Shown: positions 35,791-45,516 of the stretch, piece after piece
Position numbering within the stretch: the stretch's first letter is position 1
How the letters are laid out: each line of letters starts with the position of its first letter
From: Acidocella sp. 20-57-95
GTDB taxonomy: Bacteria > Pseudomonadota > Alphaproteobacteria > Acetobacterales > Acetobacteraceae
Reading direction: 5' to 3'
Length of the DNA stretch: 64,000 bases
NCBI GenBank assembly: GCA_002255575.1
Contig: NCAT01000002.1
Span: 237,237 to 301,236, forward strand
Position numbers and translations under genes: made by a program
Notes under the pieces: model-generated
Told to the model about the DNA's origin: nothing
Databases searched by the model: none
What the model saw: only the letters and a program-made list of their open reading frames with translations

Positions 35791-36543
35791 TCAGGCACCA
35801 CCAGGTAGGATCACGGACGTACCGCCATCCACGAACAGCGCGTTGCCGACCACAAAATCAGAGTCATCCGAGACCAAGAACAACAAGGCTTTGGCCATAT
35901 CCGCCGGCACACCGGTGCGGCCGCGTAGGTTGAGGACCGGGCGCGATGGATCAAACTCTTGTTTGCCGACTGGGGAGCCAATCTTGTTAGGTACCACGCA
36001 ATTCACCCTTATATTATGTGGCCCAAGCTGCACCGCCATGGACCGGGTAAGATTGACCACCCCGCCTTTTGCAGCCGTGTAGGCGATCGCCCGGGGCCGG
36101 CCGAAAAACCCAGAGGTTGACGCAACGTTCACGATCTTCCCGCCCCAACCTTGTGCAACCATCTGGATGGCGGCGTATTTAGCAACCAAAAACGGGCCGG
36201 TCAGCGTAACCGCAAGAACCTTATCCCACTCCTCCTTTGAGATATCGAGAATAGTTTTATTGTCGGTTATTGCGGCATTATTGATAAGAATATCCACCCT
36301 GCCCCATTTGGCTACTATATTTTGGATGAGCTGTTGAACATCGGCTTCAATGGCGACATTCGCAACAAACCCGCAGGCCACGCCGCCAGCGGCACTAATT
36401 TGTGCCGCTACGCGATCTCCCGCCACCTGGTCCATGTCAACGACGGCAACTTTAGCGCCTTCAGCCGCAAACAGCATGGCGGTATCTTCGCCAATATTTC
36501 GTCCGGCGCCAGTTATAATTGCAACGAGTCCTTCGAGTTTCAT
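35791..36543 (-). CDS. short-chain dehydrogenase/reductase
   Basis: A 250-residue classical SDR. The nucleotide-binding loop is TGAGRNIGEDTA, with AVVDMD at the end of strand 2 (favouring NAD). The NNAAITD motif is present, and the catalytic Ser/Tyr/Lys are in VASTSGFFGRPRAIAYTAAKGG. It should oxidise an alcohol or reduce a ketone in the pathway. The ATG at 36543 lies 22 bases after the permease stop, in one run of genes with the ABC importer, dehydrogenase and HyuAB. FabG-like in sequence, but the setting is catabolic. Confidence 0.88.
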   Translation of the reverse strand: MKLEGLVAIITGAGRNIGEDTAMLFAAEGAKVAVVDMDQVAGDRVAAQISAAGGVACGFVANVAIEADVQQLIQNIVAKWGRVDILINNAAITDNKTILDISKEEWDKVLAVTLTGPFLVAKYAAIQMVAQGWGGKIVNVASTSGFFGRPRAIAYTAAKGGVVNLTRSMAVQLGPHNIRVNCVVPNKIGSPVGKQEFDPSRPVLNLRGRTGVPADMAKALLFLVSDDSDFVVGNALFVDGGTSVILPGGA

Positions 36544-36565
36544 AATGGATCCCTTGGTTCATAAC

Positions 36566-37402
36566 TCAGCGCCGGTTATCCGGGCGCCATCTTTCAAAGC
36601 GGCGCTCAATGGCGCGCAGCGCCTCCGTCAGGCCGACACCGAGCCCCGCGATCATAATGACGCCTACCATCACTTGACTAGTGCGAAACGTAGAACCTGC
36701 CACGGAGATCATGTAACCTATTCCAGCGGTTGCAGCATACATCTCGCCCACCACAATGCCGATCAATGCATGGCCCAACCCGAGCCTTAGCCCTGCCAAC
36801 AACATCGGGACGGTGGAAGGAAACACCACTGTAGCAAATAATTGCCGATCGGACGCGCCGAACGCCCGCGCTACCTTTATAAAGTCACGGTCAACCGTTC
36901 GCACCCCGGTGACCATGTTGATGAGAATCGGAAACACCGCCCCCAGAAAGATAATCGCAATTTTGGAGCCGAGGCCGATGCCAAACCAGATAACCATAAG
37001 CGGTACCAGTGCAATCCGTGGTGATGCATAGAGTGCAGACACAAACGGTTCAAAAATTGCGTTAATCCTTCTATACCAGCCCATCAAAATGCCCATTGGC
37101 ACACCGACGAGTATAGACAGCGCATAACCCCATAAAAATTCTATACCACTCACTTTAATGTCATTATAAATTTCACCCTGCGAGAACATATCTATCGCAG
37201 TTCGAACAATTCTAATCGGTGAACTGGTAAACAGCGGATTGACCAAACCGGCGGAGACAGAATATTGCCAAAATAATAAAAATGCTGAAACAGAGATCGT
37301 TCCAAGTATCCAAGTCTCGTTACGGCTCCAGAATCCGGGACGGGGACTGCGCCGCCGCTCAACAATGCTCGGACTTTCAGCTTCATCTAAAATCGTTTCC
37401 AC
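36566..37402 (-). CDS. ABC importer permease (SsuC/TauC type)
   Basis: A 278-residue inner-membrane permease with about six helices and the family loop EPFVSALYASPRIALVPLMVIWFGIG, followed by FPILINMVTGVRTVDRDFIKVARAFGAS, which contacts the ATPase. It pairs with the ATP-binding and substrate-binding genes just upstream. The start is a GTG at 37402 with GGAGAC upstream. Family members import nitrate, sulfonates, taurine, thiamine precursors or aromatic acids, so the substrate is taken from context: probably the compound processed by HyuAB and the dehydrogenases. Confidence 0.9.
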   Translation of the reverse strand: METILDEAESPSIVERRRSPRPGFWSRNETWILGTISVSAFLLFWQYSVSAGLVNPLFTSSPIRIVRTAIDMFSQGEIYNDIKVSGIEFLWGYALSILVGVPMGILMGWYRRINAIFEPFVSALYASPRIALVPLMVIWFGIGLGSKIAIIFLGAVFPILINMVTGVRTVDRDFIKVARAFGASDRQLFATVVFPSTVPMLLAGLRLGLGHALIGIVVGEMYAATAGIGYMISVAGSTFRTSQVMVGVIMIAGLGVGLTEALRAIERRFERWRPDNRR

Positions 37403-37426
37403 GCTTTGTCTCCGTAAGCACTCAAA

Positions 37427-38230
37427 TTAAATCATTTCCGCTTCGGTCCCGATCGTAACCACATCGATAAGCCGCCAGATTTTTTGCTGAAGGTGCAGAA
37501 ATTCCGTGCTATGTTTAAAATCAAGCGTTCGTTCGCCGGAATAGTCGATGGCAACAACTTCCTTTATTTTTGCAGGGCGGGCTGAAAATACGGCGACTTT
37601 ATTTGCGATAAATACTGCCTCATCAATTTGGTGGGTAATAAACACGGCCGTTTTCTGTGCTCTTGCGAGTATCTTTAAAAGCTCGAGCTGCATAAATTCC
37701 CGTGTTTGCGAATCAAGGGCCGCAAAGGGTTCATCAAGAAGAAGAACTTCGGGGTCCACCGCCAAGGCTCTGGCAATATTAACGCGCTGGCGCATACCGC
37801 CGGAAAGCTCGCTTGGGTAATGGTCTTCAAACCCGTCGAGCCCAACGAGGTTTACAAAGTAACGAGACCGCTCCTGTATTTCGTGCTTGCTATGTTTTCC
37901 CTGCAGAGACAGCCCGTACATTACGTTATGCAATACCGAACGCCACGGAAACAGTGAATCATGCTGGAACACGATGGCACGGTCAGGTCCTGGGCCACGG
38001 ATTTGGCGCCCGTTGAGCCGGAGTTGGCCGTCGGTGATCGGCAACAGCCCACCGACGGCATTCAGGAAGCTAGATTTCCCACAGCCACTGGGTCCAACAA
38101 TACAGACAACCTCACCTTTTGAGACCGTCATGTTGATCTTATCCAAAACAACAAGCCGCCGCTTCATGCGCTCGTTATAATAATCCAAATGCACATCAAT
38201 CGCCTCTAACTTTACGGGCGGCTGATCCAT
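37427..38230 (-). CDS. ABC importer ATP-binding protein (SsuB/TauB type)
   Basis: A 267-residue ATPase: Walker [11 protein letters not shown]-loop in [17 protein letters not shown], signature [16 protein letters not shown], Walker [14 protein letters not shown]-loop [11 protein letters not shown]. These are those of the nitrate/sulfonate/taurine import group. It is 14 bases after the substrate-binding gene and 24 before the permease. The N-terminus has a short extra strand ([20 protein letters not shown]). Energises uptake by its two neighbours. Confidence 0.92.
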   Translation of the reverse strand: MDQPPVKLEAIDVHLDYYNERMKRRLVVLDKINMTVSKGEVVCIVGPSGCGKSSFLNAVGGLLPITDGQLRLNGRQIRGPGPDRAIVFQHDSLFPWRSVLHNVMYGLSLQGKHSKHEIQERSRYFVNLVGLDGFEDHYPSELSGGMRQRVNIARALAVDPEVLLLDEPFAALDSQTREFMQLELLKILARAQKTAVFITHQIDEAVFIANKVAVFSARPAKIKEVVAIDYSGERTLDFKHSTEFLHLQQKIWRLIDVVTIGTEAEMI

Positions 38231-38244
38231 ATAAAAATTCCTGG

Positions 38245-39237
38245 CTACTGAAACTTGGCTAAAAAGCCAGATTTCTGGAGGTTGTTTAAGGGGGTTAAAT
38301 CAACAAATTGTTCAGGTTTGAAAGATGCCGCTTTCGGATTTTTTTTCGCAAGACCTTGAAGTACGAGGGTGATTCCAGCCTCAGAGGGCCAAGGAATATT
38401 GGGAAATACATGCGTATTATACATATCATACGCTTGCTTCACGATCGCGGGGTCTTTCACATTTAGAAACTCTCCCGTGATCGCGATCGCTTGTTCAGGA
38501 TTTGTCTTATACTGATGAACACCATCGATAATTGTCATCAGAAATTTCTCAACAACTGCTATTTGAGTTGTTACAAACTTTCGATTTGTAACATACGCTG
38601 TATTAGGATAATTCACGTCGATGGTTGCCAGATCAACCAACACATGGAAACCTTGTGCGATCAGTTCAGCGGTTCTGGGGTATTGTTCAAAAGATCCGTC
38701 AATCTGACCGGACATCAATGCGGCCGTCCGGCTGCCCTCGCCACCGAGTTGTAACAGCGTCACGTCGTCGCGCGTTAAACCAAGGTGCTTCAGCGCAAAA
38801 CCAGCTGATATATCCGTGGATGATCCAAACTTACTAATCGCAAGCTTCTTGCCTCGTAGATCAGCAGCACTGTTGATATTTGCGCTAACAACAAGTTGAA
38901 ATGGGAGCGTATTAGATATTCCACCAACGATCACAAGATCACCACCTTCGACCGTAGCAGCAATCGCGGGGCTATAGCCGTTCTGCGCAATATCAAATGA
39001 GCCACCGACACCAGCCTGAGATAATGTTGACCCACCCGATACGAAAATAAGCTTTTCGTCCAACCCGTATTTCTTAAAAATACCAGTCTTACTTGCATAA
39101 TACATCGGCGCTGTTGTCATAGAATAGCCATCGTAGCCGATGGAAATCGGGATTAGCCCATCAGCTGAGGCGTCACGTATGGCCGCTGCCATACCGATGG
39201 TAACAGCAGATCCAATCATTAAAGAGCGGCGCTTCAT
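38245..39237 (-). CDS. ABC importer substrate-binding protein (NMT1/SsuA type)
   Basis: A 330-residue periplasmic binding protein. The export signal [20 protein letters not shown] has a twin-arginine pair, so Tat export is possible. The mature protein opens [39 protein letters not shown] and includes [26 protein letters not shown], typical of SsuA/ThiY/NMT1 proteins. A good AAAGGGA precedes the ATG. First gene of the ABC set, downstream of the HyuAB genes. It gives the importer its specificity, which cannot be read from the sequence. Confidence 0.9.
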   Translation of the reverse strand: MKRRSLMIGSAVTIGMAAAIRDASADGLIPISIGYDGYSMTTAPMYYASKTGIFKKYGLDEKLIFVSGGSTLSQAGVGGSFDIAQNGYSPAIAATVEGGDLVIVGGISNTLPFQLVVSANINSAADLRGKKLAISKFGSSTDISAGFALKHLGLTRDDVTLLQLGGEGSRTAALMSGQIDGSFEQYPRTAELIAQGFHVLVDLATIDVNYPNTAYVTNRKFVTTQIAVVEKFLMTIIDGVHQYKTNPEQAIAITGEFLNVKDPAIVKQAYDMYNTHVFPNIPWPSEAGITLVLQGLAKKNPKAASFKPEQFVDLTPLNNLQKSGFLAKFQ

Positions 39238-39284
39238 GGCATTTCCCTTTCAATTTTTACTGTTTTTAAGCGTTCTTCTTACGG

Positions 39285-40118
39285 TTACGCAAGGAGTTCT
39301 TTCATTTTATCCTGGTTGATCGTCTTCATCATCTGGTCAACGAGGGCAGCGATCGGCATTGGCAGTTTTAGCTCCTGGGCCAATTCAAGCGCCACATCCA
39401 TATCTTTTTCTGCCCATTTTCCGGTACTCTTTCCCCAGCGTGAAAGTGACCAATTTGCACCACTACTATGAGCCAGAGCCTCAATTAACCGAGGTATATC
39501 GGCACCCAACCGGCGCGCAAACGTAAGCGCTTCAAAATTAGCCGACATTGTCGCCCATAGCAGAAGGTTATTGACTGACTTAGCAATTTGGCCACTACCG
39601 CTCTCGCCCAGATACAGTACATGCCTGCCGAATGTCTGCAATACCGGCTGCGCGCGATGAAACGAAATTTCATCGCCACCAACGAATACCGTCATTGTGC
39701 CGTCATTTGCAGCCTGTTGGCCCAAGACCACAGGTGTATCGAGAACGCTAATCGAGCTTGCTTTGCCCATCGCGGCCAGTTTCTGGCAAAGTTTCGGCGA
39801 AATGGAGCTTGCAATGCAAATAATCGCGCCTGGGGCCAAATTCGCTAATAATGCAGACTTGCTGAATATATCTTCGACCTGCTGATCTGTTTGCACCATG
39901 ATCACGAGAAGCTCTGCATGCTTCGCCACATCCTCGAGAGATACCGCCGTTGCCACGCCATATTCAGCAGCTTGTGCACAAGCCGCCGCTGCGATGTCGT
40001 AACCAGCCACACTCAGCCCTTTGGCGGCCATATGCCGTGCCATTTGCAGACCCATTGCACCGAGCCCGACCATAGCGGTACGGGTGATTTTAGCATCTGC
40101 ATGATCGGTAGAGTGCAC
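39285..40118 (-). CDS. NAD(P)-dependent 3-hydroxyisobutyrate dehydrogenase-like enzyme
   Basis: A 277-residue beta-hydroxyacid dehydrogenase. The Rossmann motif is MVGLGAMGLQMARHMAAKGL, the substrate loop DTPVVLGQQAANDGTMTVFVGGD, and the catalytic Lys is in GSGQIAKSVNNLLLWATM. The length is near the family norm (about 290). GTG at 40118 has GGAGG five bases upstream; the in-frame ATG at 40130 lies before that ribosome-binding site and has none of its own, so GTG is preferred. It follows hyuB closely and should act on a hydroxyacid intermediate of the same pathway (for instance a tartronate- or hydroxyisobutyrate-like compound). Confidence 0.85.
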   Translation of the reverse strand: MHSTDHADAKITRTAMVGLGAMGLQMARHMAAKGLSVAGYDIAAAACAQAAEYGVATAVSLEDVAKHAELLVIMVQTDQQVEDIFSKSALLANLAPGAIICIASSISPKLCQKLAAMGKASSISVLDTPVVLGQQAANDGTMTVFVGGDEISFHRAQPVLQTFGRHVLYLGESGSGQIAKSVNNLLLWATMSANFEALTFARRLGADIPRLIEALAHSSGANWSLSRWGKSTGKWAEKDMDVALELAQELKLPMPIAALVDQMMKTINQDKMKELLA

Positions 40119-40133
40119 AGTTACCTCCATAAT

Positions 40134-41891
40134 TTATTTATAAGCCACGTTCGTACGGCGAACAAATGTCGCGGCATCATCGATAATCCACTCATCTCCG
40201 ATTTTTTTCAATACAACACCATATTGCGCGGCGGCCATTTCAACTGAAACATAGCCTTGCCGAATATCGTCGAGCACCGCGGTCGCCTCGCGCTCCCATG
40301 GGTTACCAAAGCCGCCACCACCGGGGGCGTCCAACCGGAAGACATCGCCAGCTTTTAGCGGAAAGTCCGCGTACCGTGTCGGCAAGCGCTTCTCATGCGC
40401 TGTACCGGGATTTATTAGAATGTCGCCCGTACGCCCCGGCAACCCCCCGGCGCTGCCTTGTGGTGCGATCACATGTTTTGTTGATCGGATCGAGAAACGC
40501 GCATCTTGTAAATTCAAATATTCGCGCCGCACGCCTAAGCCGCCACGAAACTTACCGGCGCCGCCGCTATCACGGAGCAACTCAAAGCGAAGAATTCTGG
40601 TCGGGAACTCACTCTCGATGACCTCGATTGATGCTATCCGTGCGTTGCTTTGATTGACCGTTGTGCCGGATGCACCGTCTCGTGTCATTCGCCCCCCCGC
40701 ACCACCACCGATAATCTCGTATTGCACATAGCCTTTTCCAGTATATGTGTTGCGGCCACCTAAAATAATTGAGCGGCTACCGCAGCCATCGGCCCGCGCA
40801 CGTGCAGGGACAATATTTGTCAGTGCCGCAAAAATTGCATCCACAACCGCATGAACGGTTGGATTATAGGTATTCACAGGCGCTGGATAATGCGGGTTCA
40901 TAACACTGCCAGCCCGGGTGTTAATATCGATCGCCGCCAGAATACCGCTATTTATATCAGCGTGCGGGTCGGTCAGTGAGATCAGGCAATAAGCGCACGC
41001 TGCTTGTACGAGAGGGGGGCGGATATTAGCCGGTCCACTTGTTTGATCTGCAGAAGCGGAAAAATCAAAATGAATTCGATCATTTGTTTTTGTGACGACC
41101 ACATGGATACGAACTGGTATATCCAAGGCGATACCATCATCATCAACAAAACGTTCCGCTTCAAAACGTCCGTCTTTCCACTCGGACAGTGACGAGCGCA
41201 TGCGTGCTTCCGAAAGTTCTAGTATTTTTTCGAAATGCAAGAGACTTTGTGCTTTGCCGAATTTTTTGACAAGCTGGATGAAACGTGTTTCTCCCAGCCG
41301 GGCGGCGCCTATTTGTCCATTTATATCCCCAAGAACAAGTTCTGGTGTCCGGCTATTGGCCGCAATAATTCTTTCTACATCACCGACCGGTAAAAATTCG
41401 CGCTGGCAGCGCACCGCCGGCAATTGTAAGCCCTCGTTGAAAACTTCACGAGCCTGCGCTGAGCAACTTCCAGGGACGGGGCCGCCAATATCACTTTTAT
41501 GGGCAATACTGCCACAAAAACCCAATAATTCATCTTCAAAAAATATTGGGGTTATGACAGCCATATCCGGGGCGTGCGGACTACCACCATGATAAGGATG
41601 GTTAATCAGGAATGCGTCACCAGGTGCGATATCACTCTTAAACGCCGCCAAAATTGCCGTAATGCAAGCGGGAAACGCCCCGATATGCAGCGGCAGAACA
41701 ACATGCTGTGCAATCACCCGGCCTTGAGAATCCATTATTGCACATGAAGCGTCTTGAGATTCACGGATAATCGTTGAGAACCCTGTTCGAAACAATGAAT
41801 TCTGAATCTCTTGCACGATACCACCCAGGCTCGCACGTATGACTTCTCGGTCAATTGCCATGACATGGTGGGGTGTATTTTGGCTCAGCAT
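40134..41891 (-). CDS. hyuB: hydantoinase B/oxoprolinase-family subunit
   Basis: A 585-residue HyuB-type subunit, partner of the HyuA protein before it. Typical segments: FSTIIRESQDASCAIMDSQG near the N-terminus, GDAFLINHPYHGGSPHAPD, DFSASADQTSGPANIRPPL and the C-terminal GGAGKFRGGLGVRREY. HyuAB pairs hydrolyse cyclic amides (N-methylhydantoin, 5-oxoproline) or carboxylate ketones (acetone or acetophenone type) with ATP. Its ATG overlaps the end of hyuA by seven bases, so they are made in step. Which reaction applies cannot be told from the sequence; no third carboxylase subunit is present, which favours ring hydrolysis. Confidence 0.88.
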   Translation of the reverse strand: MLSQNTPHHVMAIDREVIRASLGGIVQEIQNSLFRTGFSTIIRESQDASCAIMDSQGRVIAQHVVLPLHIGAFPACITAILAAFKSDIAPGDAFLINHPYHGGSPHAPDMAVITPIFFEDELLGFCGSIAHKSDIGGPVPGSCSAQAREVFNEGLQLPAVRCQREFLPVGDVERIIAANSRTPELVLGDINGQIGAARLGETRFIQLVKKFGKAQSLLHFEKILELSEARMRSSLSEWKDGRFEAERFVDDDGIALDIPVRIHVVVTKTNDRIHFDFSASADQTSGPANIRPPLVQAACAYCLISLTDPHADINSGILAAIDINTRAGSVMNPHYPAPVNTYNPTVHAVVDAIFAALTNIVPARARADGCGSRSIILGGRNTYTGKGYVQYEIIGGGAGGRMTRDGASGTTVNQSNARIASIEVIESEFPTRILRFELLRDSGGAGKFRGGLGVRREYLNLQDARFSIRSTKHVIAPQGSAGGLPGRTGDILINPGTAHEKRLPTRYADFPLKAGDVFRLDAPGGGGFGNPWEREATAVLDDIRQGYVSVEMAAAQYGVVLKKIGDEWIIDDAATFVRRTNVAYK

Positions 41892-43951
41892 AAGCCAGCT
41901 CCCGTCATAATCAGATTTTGATACTCATCAATTTGAACGGCTTGACCCGGGTACGCGACAATGGTGCAGTCTAGTTGCTCGATGATCGCCGGTCCTAAGA
42001 ATGCTAATCCAATATCAAGGCGCTCTCGTTCATATACCGGGCATTCGTGCATGACCCCGTCGAAGCAAACTTGCCTAACTTCACGTCGGGCTGCTTCCAA
42101 TGGAATACCTGTTGGCACAGCCTTTGGTAGTGATATTGCGGGCACCAAGCCAACGCCTTGTACCCGATAAGAAATGACCTCTATCTGCTCATTTGGTGCG
42201 TTATGGCCGAACATCGTCTTATGCGCTGTATCAAATTTTTCACGTAGCCCAGCAGTAACGCCATGAGCCGCATATGGATCGCAATCTAGGGTTATTTCAT
42301 AGCCTTGGCCGGCATAGCGCAGGTCAAGCCCAAAATGCAGTTCAATATTATTTTTTGTAAACCCTTCGGTTTCAAGCTCTTTTAACGCATCAATCTTCAG
42401 CGACTCAAATACTTCTTGAATATCGTTGTTCGTTAACGCGGCTAAAATTGAGATACGAGAACGCACATAGTCATGCTTTACGTTTGACATCAGCAGACCC
42501 ATCGCTGAGTGCACACCTGGATACCGCGGCACGATCATGCCCGCCATACCAAGCTCTTGGAAAATTTTTCCGGCGTGAATAGGACCTGCACCACCGTAAG
42601 CTAGTAGCATGAAGTCACGTAGGTCATGCCCTTGCATCGTTGAAATCGCCTTAATAGCCTCTTCCATTTTCACATTTATAATTCGAATCACCCCCTCTGC
42701 CGCTGCGGTTATCGGGATATTCAATGGCCGCGCAATGAATGTCTCTACAGCAGTGGCAGCTGCTCTAGCATCAAGCCGCATGCCACCGCCTAAAAAATTA
42801 TCTACACTGAGAAATCCGAGGACAAGATTGCAATCAGTAATGGTTGGAAGCACACCACCGCGCGCATAGCATGCAGGGCCAGGCACCGCACCTGCACTAT
42901 CGGGCCCGACCTGCAGTACGCCCTGTTGATCAACACGCGAGATTGTACCGCCACCAGCACTCACCGTATTGATATCCATCATTGGAACAGAGATATCACG
43001 CCCCTCAATTTTACCGCGATTGCGCAGAGATGGCTCCCCATCTTTGATCAAGGCCACGTCACAGGACGTGCCACCCATATCAAAAGTAATGATGTTTCTA
43101 TAGCCAGTGGACTGGCTGGTCTTCACACTTGCCGTGACACCACCGGCCGGCCCAGACAAGACCGTGGTAACAGCCTTTTTGGCGGTCGCCTGAAATGTGG
43201 CCATACCGCCATTCGACTGCATGATGTAGGCCTGCCTGGAATGGATACCCGCATTGACCAGCACGTCTTCAAGCTTTTCAATATAGCGCGCGAGTATTGG
43301 TTGTAGATACGCGTTTATAACAGTGGTGCTCAGGCGATAATATTCACGGATCTGTGGTATGATGTCACTAGATAGCGAAACATTGCAGGCGGGCAAAACG
43401 TCATGGATAATTTCCCTTACACGTTGCTCATGCTGAGGGTTTAGAAATGAAAATAATAAGCATACGGCTATTGATTCCACATTTTTATTTATGAGAGTAA
43501 TTAACTCATGACGTAGTAACGTCTCGTCTAAGTTCGTTAAAACCTTACCATCAAATGATATACGCTCCTTGACTTCGATGGTGGTATCCTCAGACGCCAG
43601 CATAGCGGGACGATCATACATGATATCGAAAATCGCCGCACCATGTGGCCGGGCCTGCTCCCCAACTTCGTAGATTCCTCGGAAGCCCTCGGTTACGAGC
43701 AGTCCAGTTTTAGCGCCTTTACCCTCTAATAATGCGTTCGTACCAACGGTGGTACCATGGCAAAAATAATTTATCTGCTCAGGATTAACGCCACCTTTTA
43801 GTAAATTGCTAATTCCGCTAAGTATCGCGCGCGATGGATCATCGGGCGTTGATGGAATTTTTCCAATAGAAATTTCACCAGAGCTTTCATTCCAATAAAC
43901 AAAATCGGAGAAAGTTCCTCCAGTATCGACTGTTATGCGATACTTACTCAC
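41885..43951 (-). CDS. hyuA: hydantoinase A/oxoprolinase-family subunit
   Basis: A 688-residue ATP-using subunit with an actin-like fold. The phosphate loop VDTGGTFSDFVYW is at the N-terminus, and a second, ITFDMGGTSCDVALI, is in the central hydantoinase A domain. The GPAGGV motif (LSGPAGGVTASV) and LLAYGGAGPIHAGKI toward the end are family signatures. It works with HyuB to activate and open a cyclic amide or to carboxylate a ketone. The start is a GTG at 43951 with AGGTG nine bases upstream; the conserved phosphate loop starts eight residues in. First gene of a long minus-strand run down to the SDR at 35.8 kb. Confidence 0.88.
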   Translation of the reverse strand: MSKYRITVDTGGTFSDFVYWNESSGEISIGKIPSTPDDPSRAILSGISNLLKGGVNPEQINYFCHGTTVGTNALLEGKGAKTGLLVTEGFRGIYEVGEQARPHGAAIFDIMYDRPAMLASEDTTIEVKERISFDGKVLTNLDETLLRHELITLINKNVESIAVCLLFSFLNPQHEQRVREIIHDVLPACNVSLSSDIIPQIREYYRLSTTVINAYLQPILARYIEKLEDVLVNAGIHSRQAYIMQSNGGMATFQATAKKAVTTVLSGPAGGVTASVKTSQSTGYRNIITFDMGGTSCDVALIKDGEPSLRNRGKIEGRDISVPMMDINTVSAGGGTISRVDQQGVLQVGPDSAGAVPGPACYARGGVLPTITDCNLVLGFLSVDNFLGGGMRLDARAAATAVETFIARPLNIPITAAAEGVIRIINVKMEEAIKAISTMQGHDLRDFMLLAYGGAGPIHAGKIFQELGMAGMIVPRYPGVHSAMGLLMSNVKHDYVRSRISILAALTNNDIQEVFESLKIDALKELETEGFTKNNIELHFGLDLRYAGQGYEITLDCDPYAAHGVTAGLREKFDTAHKTMFGHNAPNEQIEVISYRVQGVGLVPAISLPKAVPTGIPLEAARREVRQVCFDGVMHECPVYERERLDIGLAFLGPAIIEQLDCTIVAYPGQAVQIDEYQNLIMTGAGLC

Positions 43952-44343
43952 TGTAGCACCTGAGCAAACTGGAGTGATATAATATTACGATCTCATTATT
44001 ATAAGACGCTATTCCCATCAACAAAGGTTAGGAGAGACCTCAAAATACTGTCAATCTTTAATTCCGCCAAAATCAACGTCAGATATGCTTTTTGCTATGC
44101 TAAATTTTCGAGCTAGCTATCGAATATAGAGCGATCGCGTCATCTGTGCCCAAGAAAACGGACCACTTTTACTTGCAGTTTTCGGTGATTTTCAACTTAG
44201 GCGGCGGGAGCGGAGGCGATGAAGGCATCGGCGTTTTCGGAGGCGCAGAAGGTTCTGATTTTGAGGTAAGTTTTAGACTCGGTTCCAGTAGCCGATATCT
44301 ACTGGCGGCCCATAATCCTCAGCTATCCTGCCATTAAGCAGCC
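43952..44343. other. gene-free stretch upstream of hyuA
   Basis: About 390 bases, AT-rich at 43960-44140, where the hyuA promoter should be. A 63-codon plus-strand frame at 44146-44337 is Gly/Phe-rich and judged to be chance. No tRNA or repeat was recognised. It is also the junction between the AT-rich catabolic region and the more G+C-rich polysaccharide cluster. Confidence 0.5.
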
Positions 44344-45516
44344 TTACCAACCCAGCAGTGTTTGCCGCCATAGTTGCTGATCCGGCTCAAACCATAGGAA
44401 CGGTGTCAGCCAAGCGGCGCTTACGCCGCAAGCGATGCTCGCCACCCACAACCACCGCTCCCAGTTGCGGAAATGCACTGTGGCAGCCCAGGCCGAGCCG
44501 CACATCAATGACAGTGCGATCACCGTCCAGATGGAACCCAAATGCCAGAACCACGTCGCCAACGCGCCACTGATCGGTGGTAGAAAAAATGCCGCTAGCC
44601 CGGTCACTGGTCGGCGGCGTTCCTGACGGTTGGACAAAAGGCGGACAAATATCAGCAGCACGCGGGGCATTAGCCCCATGCAGGCTAACGTGAGAAGGAA
44701 AAATGCCAGCACCGGCTTGCCACCATAAAAACGCAGCCAGACCGATTGTTGCACGATTTGCAATTGCGCCCCATGCAGGGGCGCACTCCAGATCGCCAAT
44801 AAGTCATGCATCGGGATGCCAAATAAGGTGCCCGCAAGCGCCAGACCGCTTAAAACGATGAAGGTGGGGGCAATGGAGATTACGAATACTGCGGTGGCAG
44901 CGCTGTAGCTGCGCACGTCCCGAAAGGCCCAGGGCAGCAAAACCAGCGTGGGAAGCAGAAAATAAATCGCGTTCGGCCAGGAGATAACCAGCAACACGAA
45001 TACCAGACCGACAACGATGAGCGACTGCGTGTCGCTGATCGCCTCGAAGCGGTCGAGCGCGATAATCACCAGGCCGGCGACGATGCCGTATAACAGCATT
45101 GGCGCGCCGTTGGTGGCCATGTAAAGCATCACCGGGTGCAATGCTGTCAGCCCAACGGCAAGAACAGCCTGCAAAGGTGACCAGCCGCGCTTAACCAGGT
45201 CATGCGTCATGAACCCTTGCACGAATGAAGCGCTGATAACAGTGACTACTGAAAGCGTGGCGGCGGTGGTGCCGGGGATGAGACGAAAGATCGCGACCAG
45301 CAGCCATTGCACCCACTGGCCGCCGATATTCGAATTATCGCCGGGCTGGTTCCAGACGCTCTGTACGCCAGCAGCAATATAGCCCTGCATCGCCAAACGC
45401 TCGCCTGCGAGCGTAAAGATTATCAACGAAGCAAAACCCACGATCAACCCAGCTTGCCAGCCCCGGCTTATGGTTGGGCGCGTGCGCTGATAATCGGTTG
45501 CCAGCACGTCGCTCAT
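44344..45516 (-). CDS. polytopic membrane protein of the polysaccharide cluster
   Basis: A 390-residue inner-membrane protein with about ten hydrophobic helices and no recognised catalytic motif. A loop with WNQPGDNSNIGGQWVQW after the first helix and SAPLHGAQLQIVQQSVWLRFYGG in the middle resemble periplasmic loops of GT-C-type transferases or flippase-like proteins, but this is weak. Its ATG overlaps the stop of the GT2 gene by four bases, so it is the coupled last gene of the bcsB-like/barrel/GT2 operon. It might modify, cap or help export the polymer. Confidence 0.7.
   Translation of the reverse strand: MSDVLATDYQRTRPTISRGWQAGLIVGFASLIIFTLAGERLAMQGYIAAGVQSVWNQPGDNSNIGGQWVQWLLVAIFRLIPGTTAATLSVVTVISASFVQGFMTHDLVKRGWSPLQAVLAVGLTALHPVMLYMATNGAPMLLYGIVAGLVIIALDRFEAISDTQSLIVVGLVFVLLVISWPNAIYFLLPTLVLLPWAFRDVRSYSAATAVFVISIAPTFIVLSGLALAGTLFGIPMHDLLAIWSAPLHGAQLQIVQQSVWLRFYGGKPVLAFFLLTLACMGLMPRVLLIFVRLLSNRQERRRPVTGLAAFFLPPISGALATWFWHLGSIWTVIALSLMCGSAWAATVHFRNWERWLWVASIACGVSAAWLTPFLWFEPDQQLWRQTLLGW

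Noticed and set aside
44146..44337. 63-codon plus-strand frame upstream of the polysaccharide cluster
   Set aside because: Gly/Phe-rich with no family match and no ribosome-binding site; treated as intergenic.
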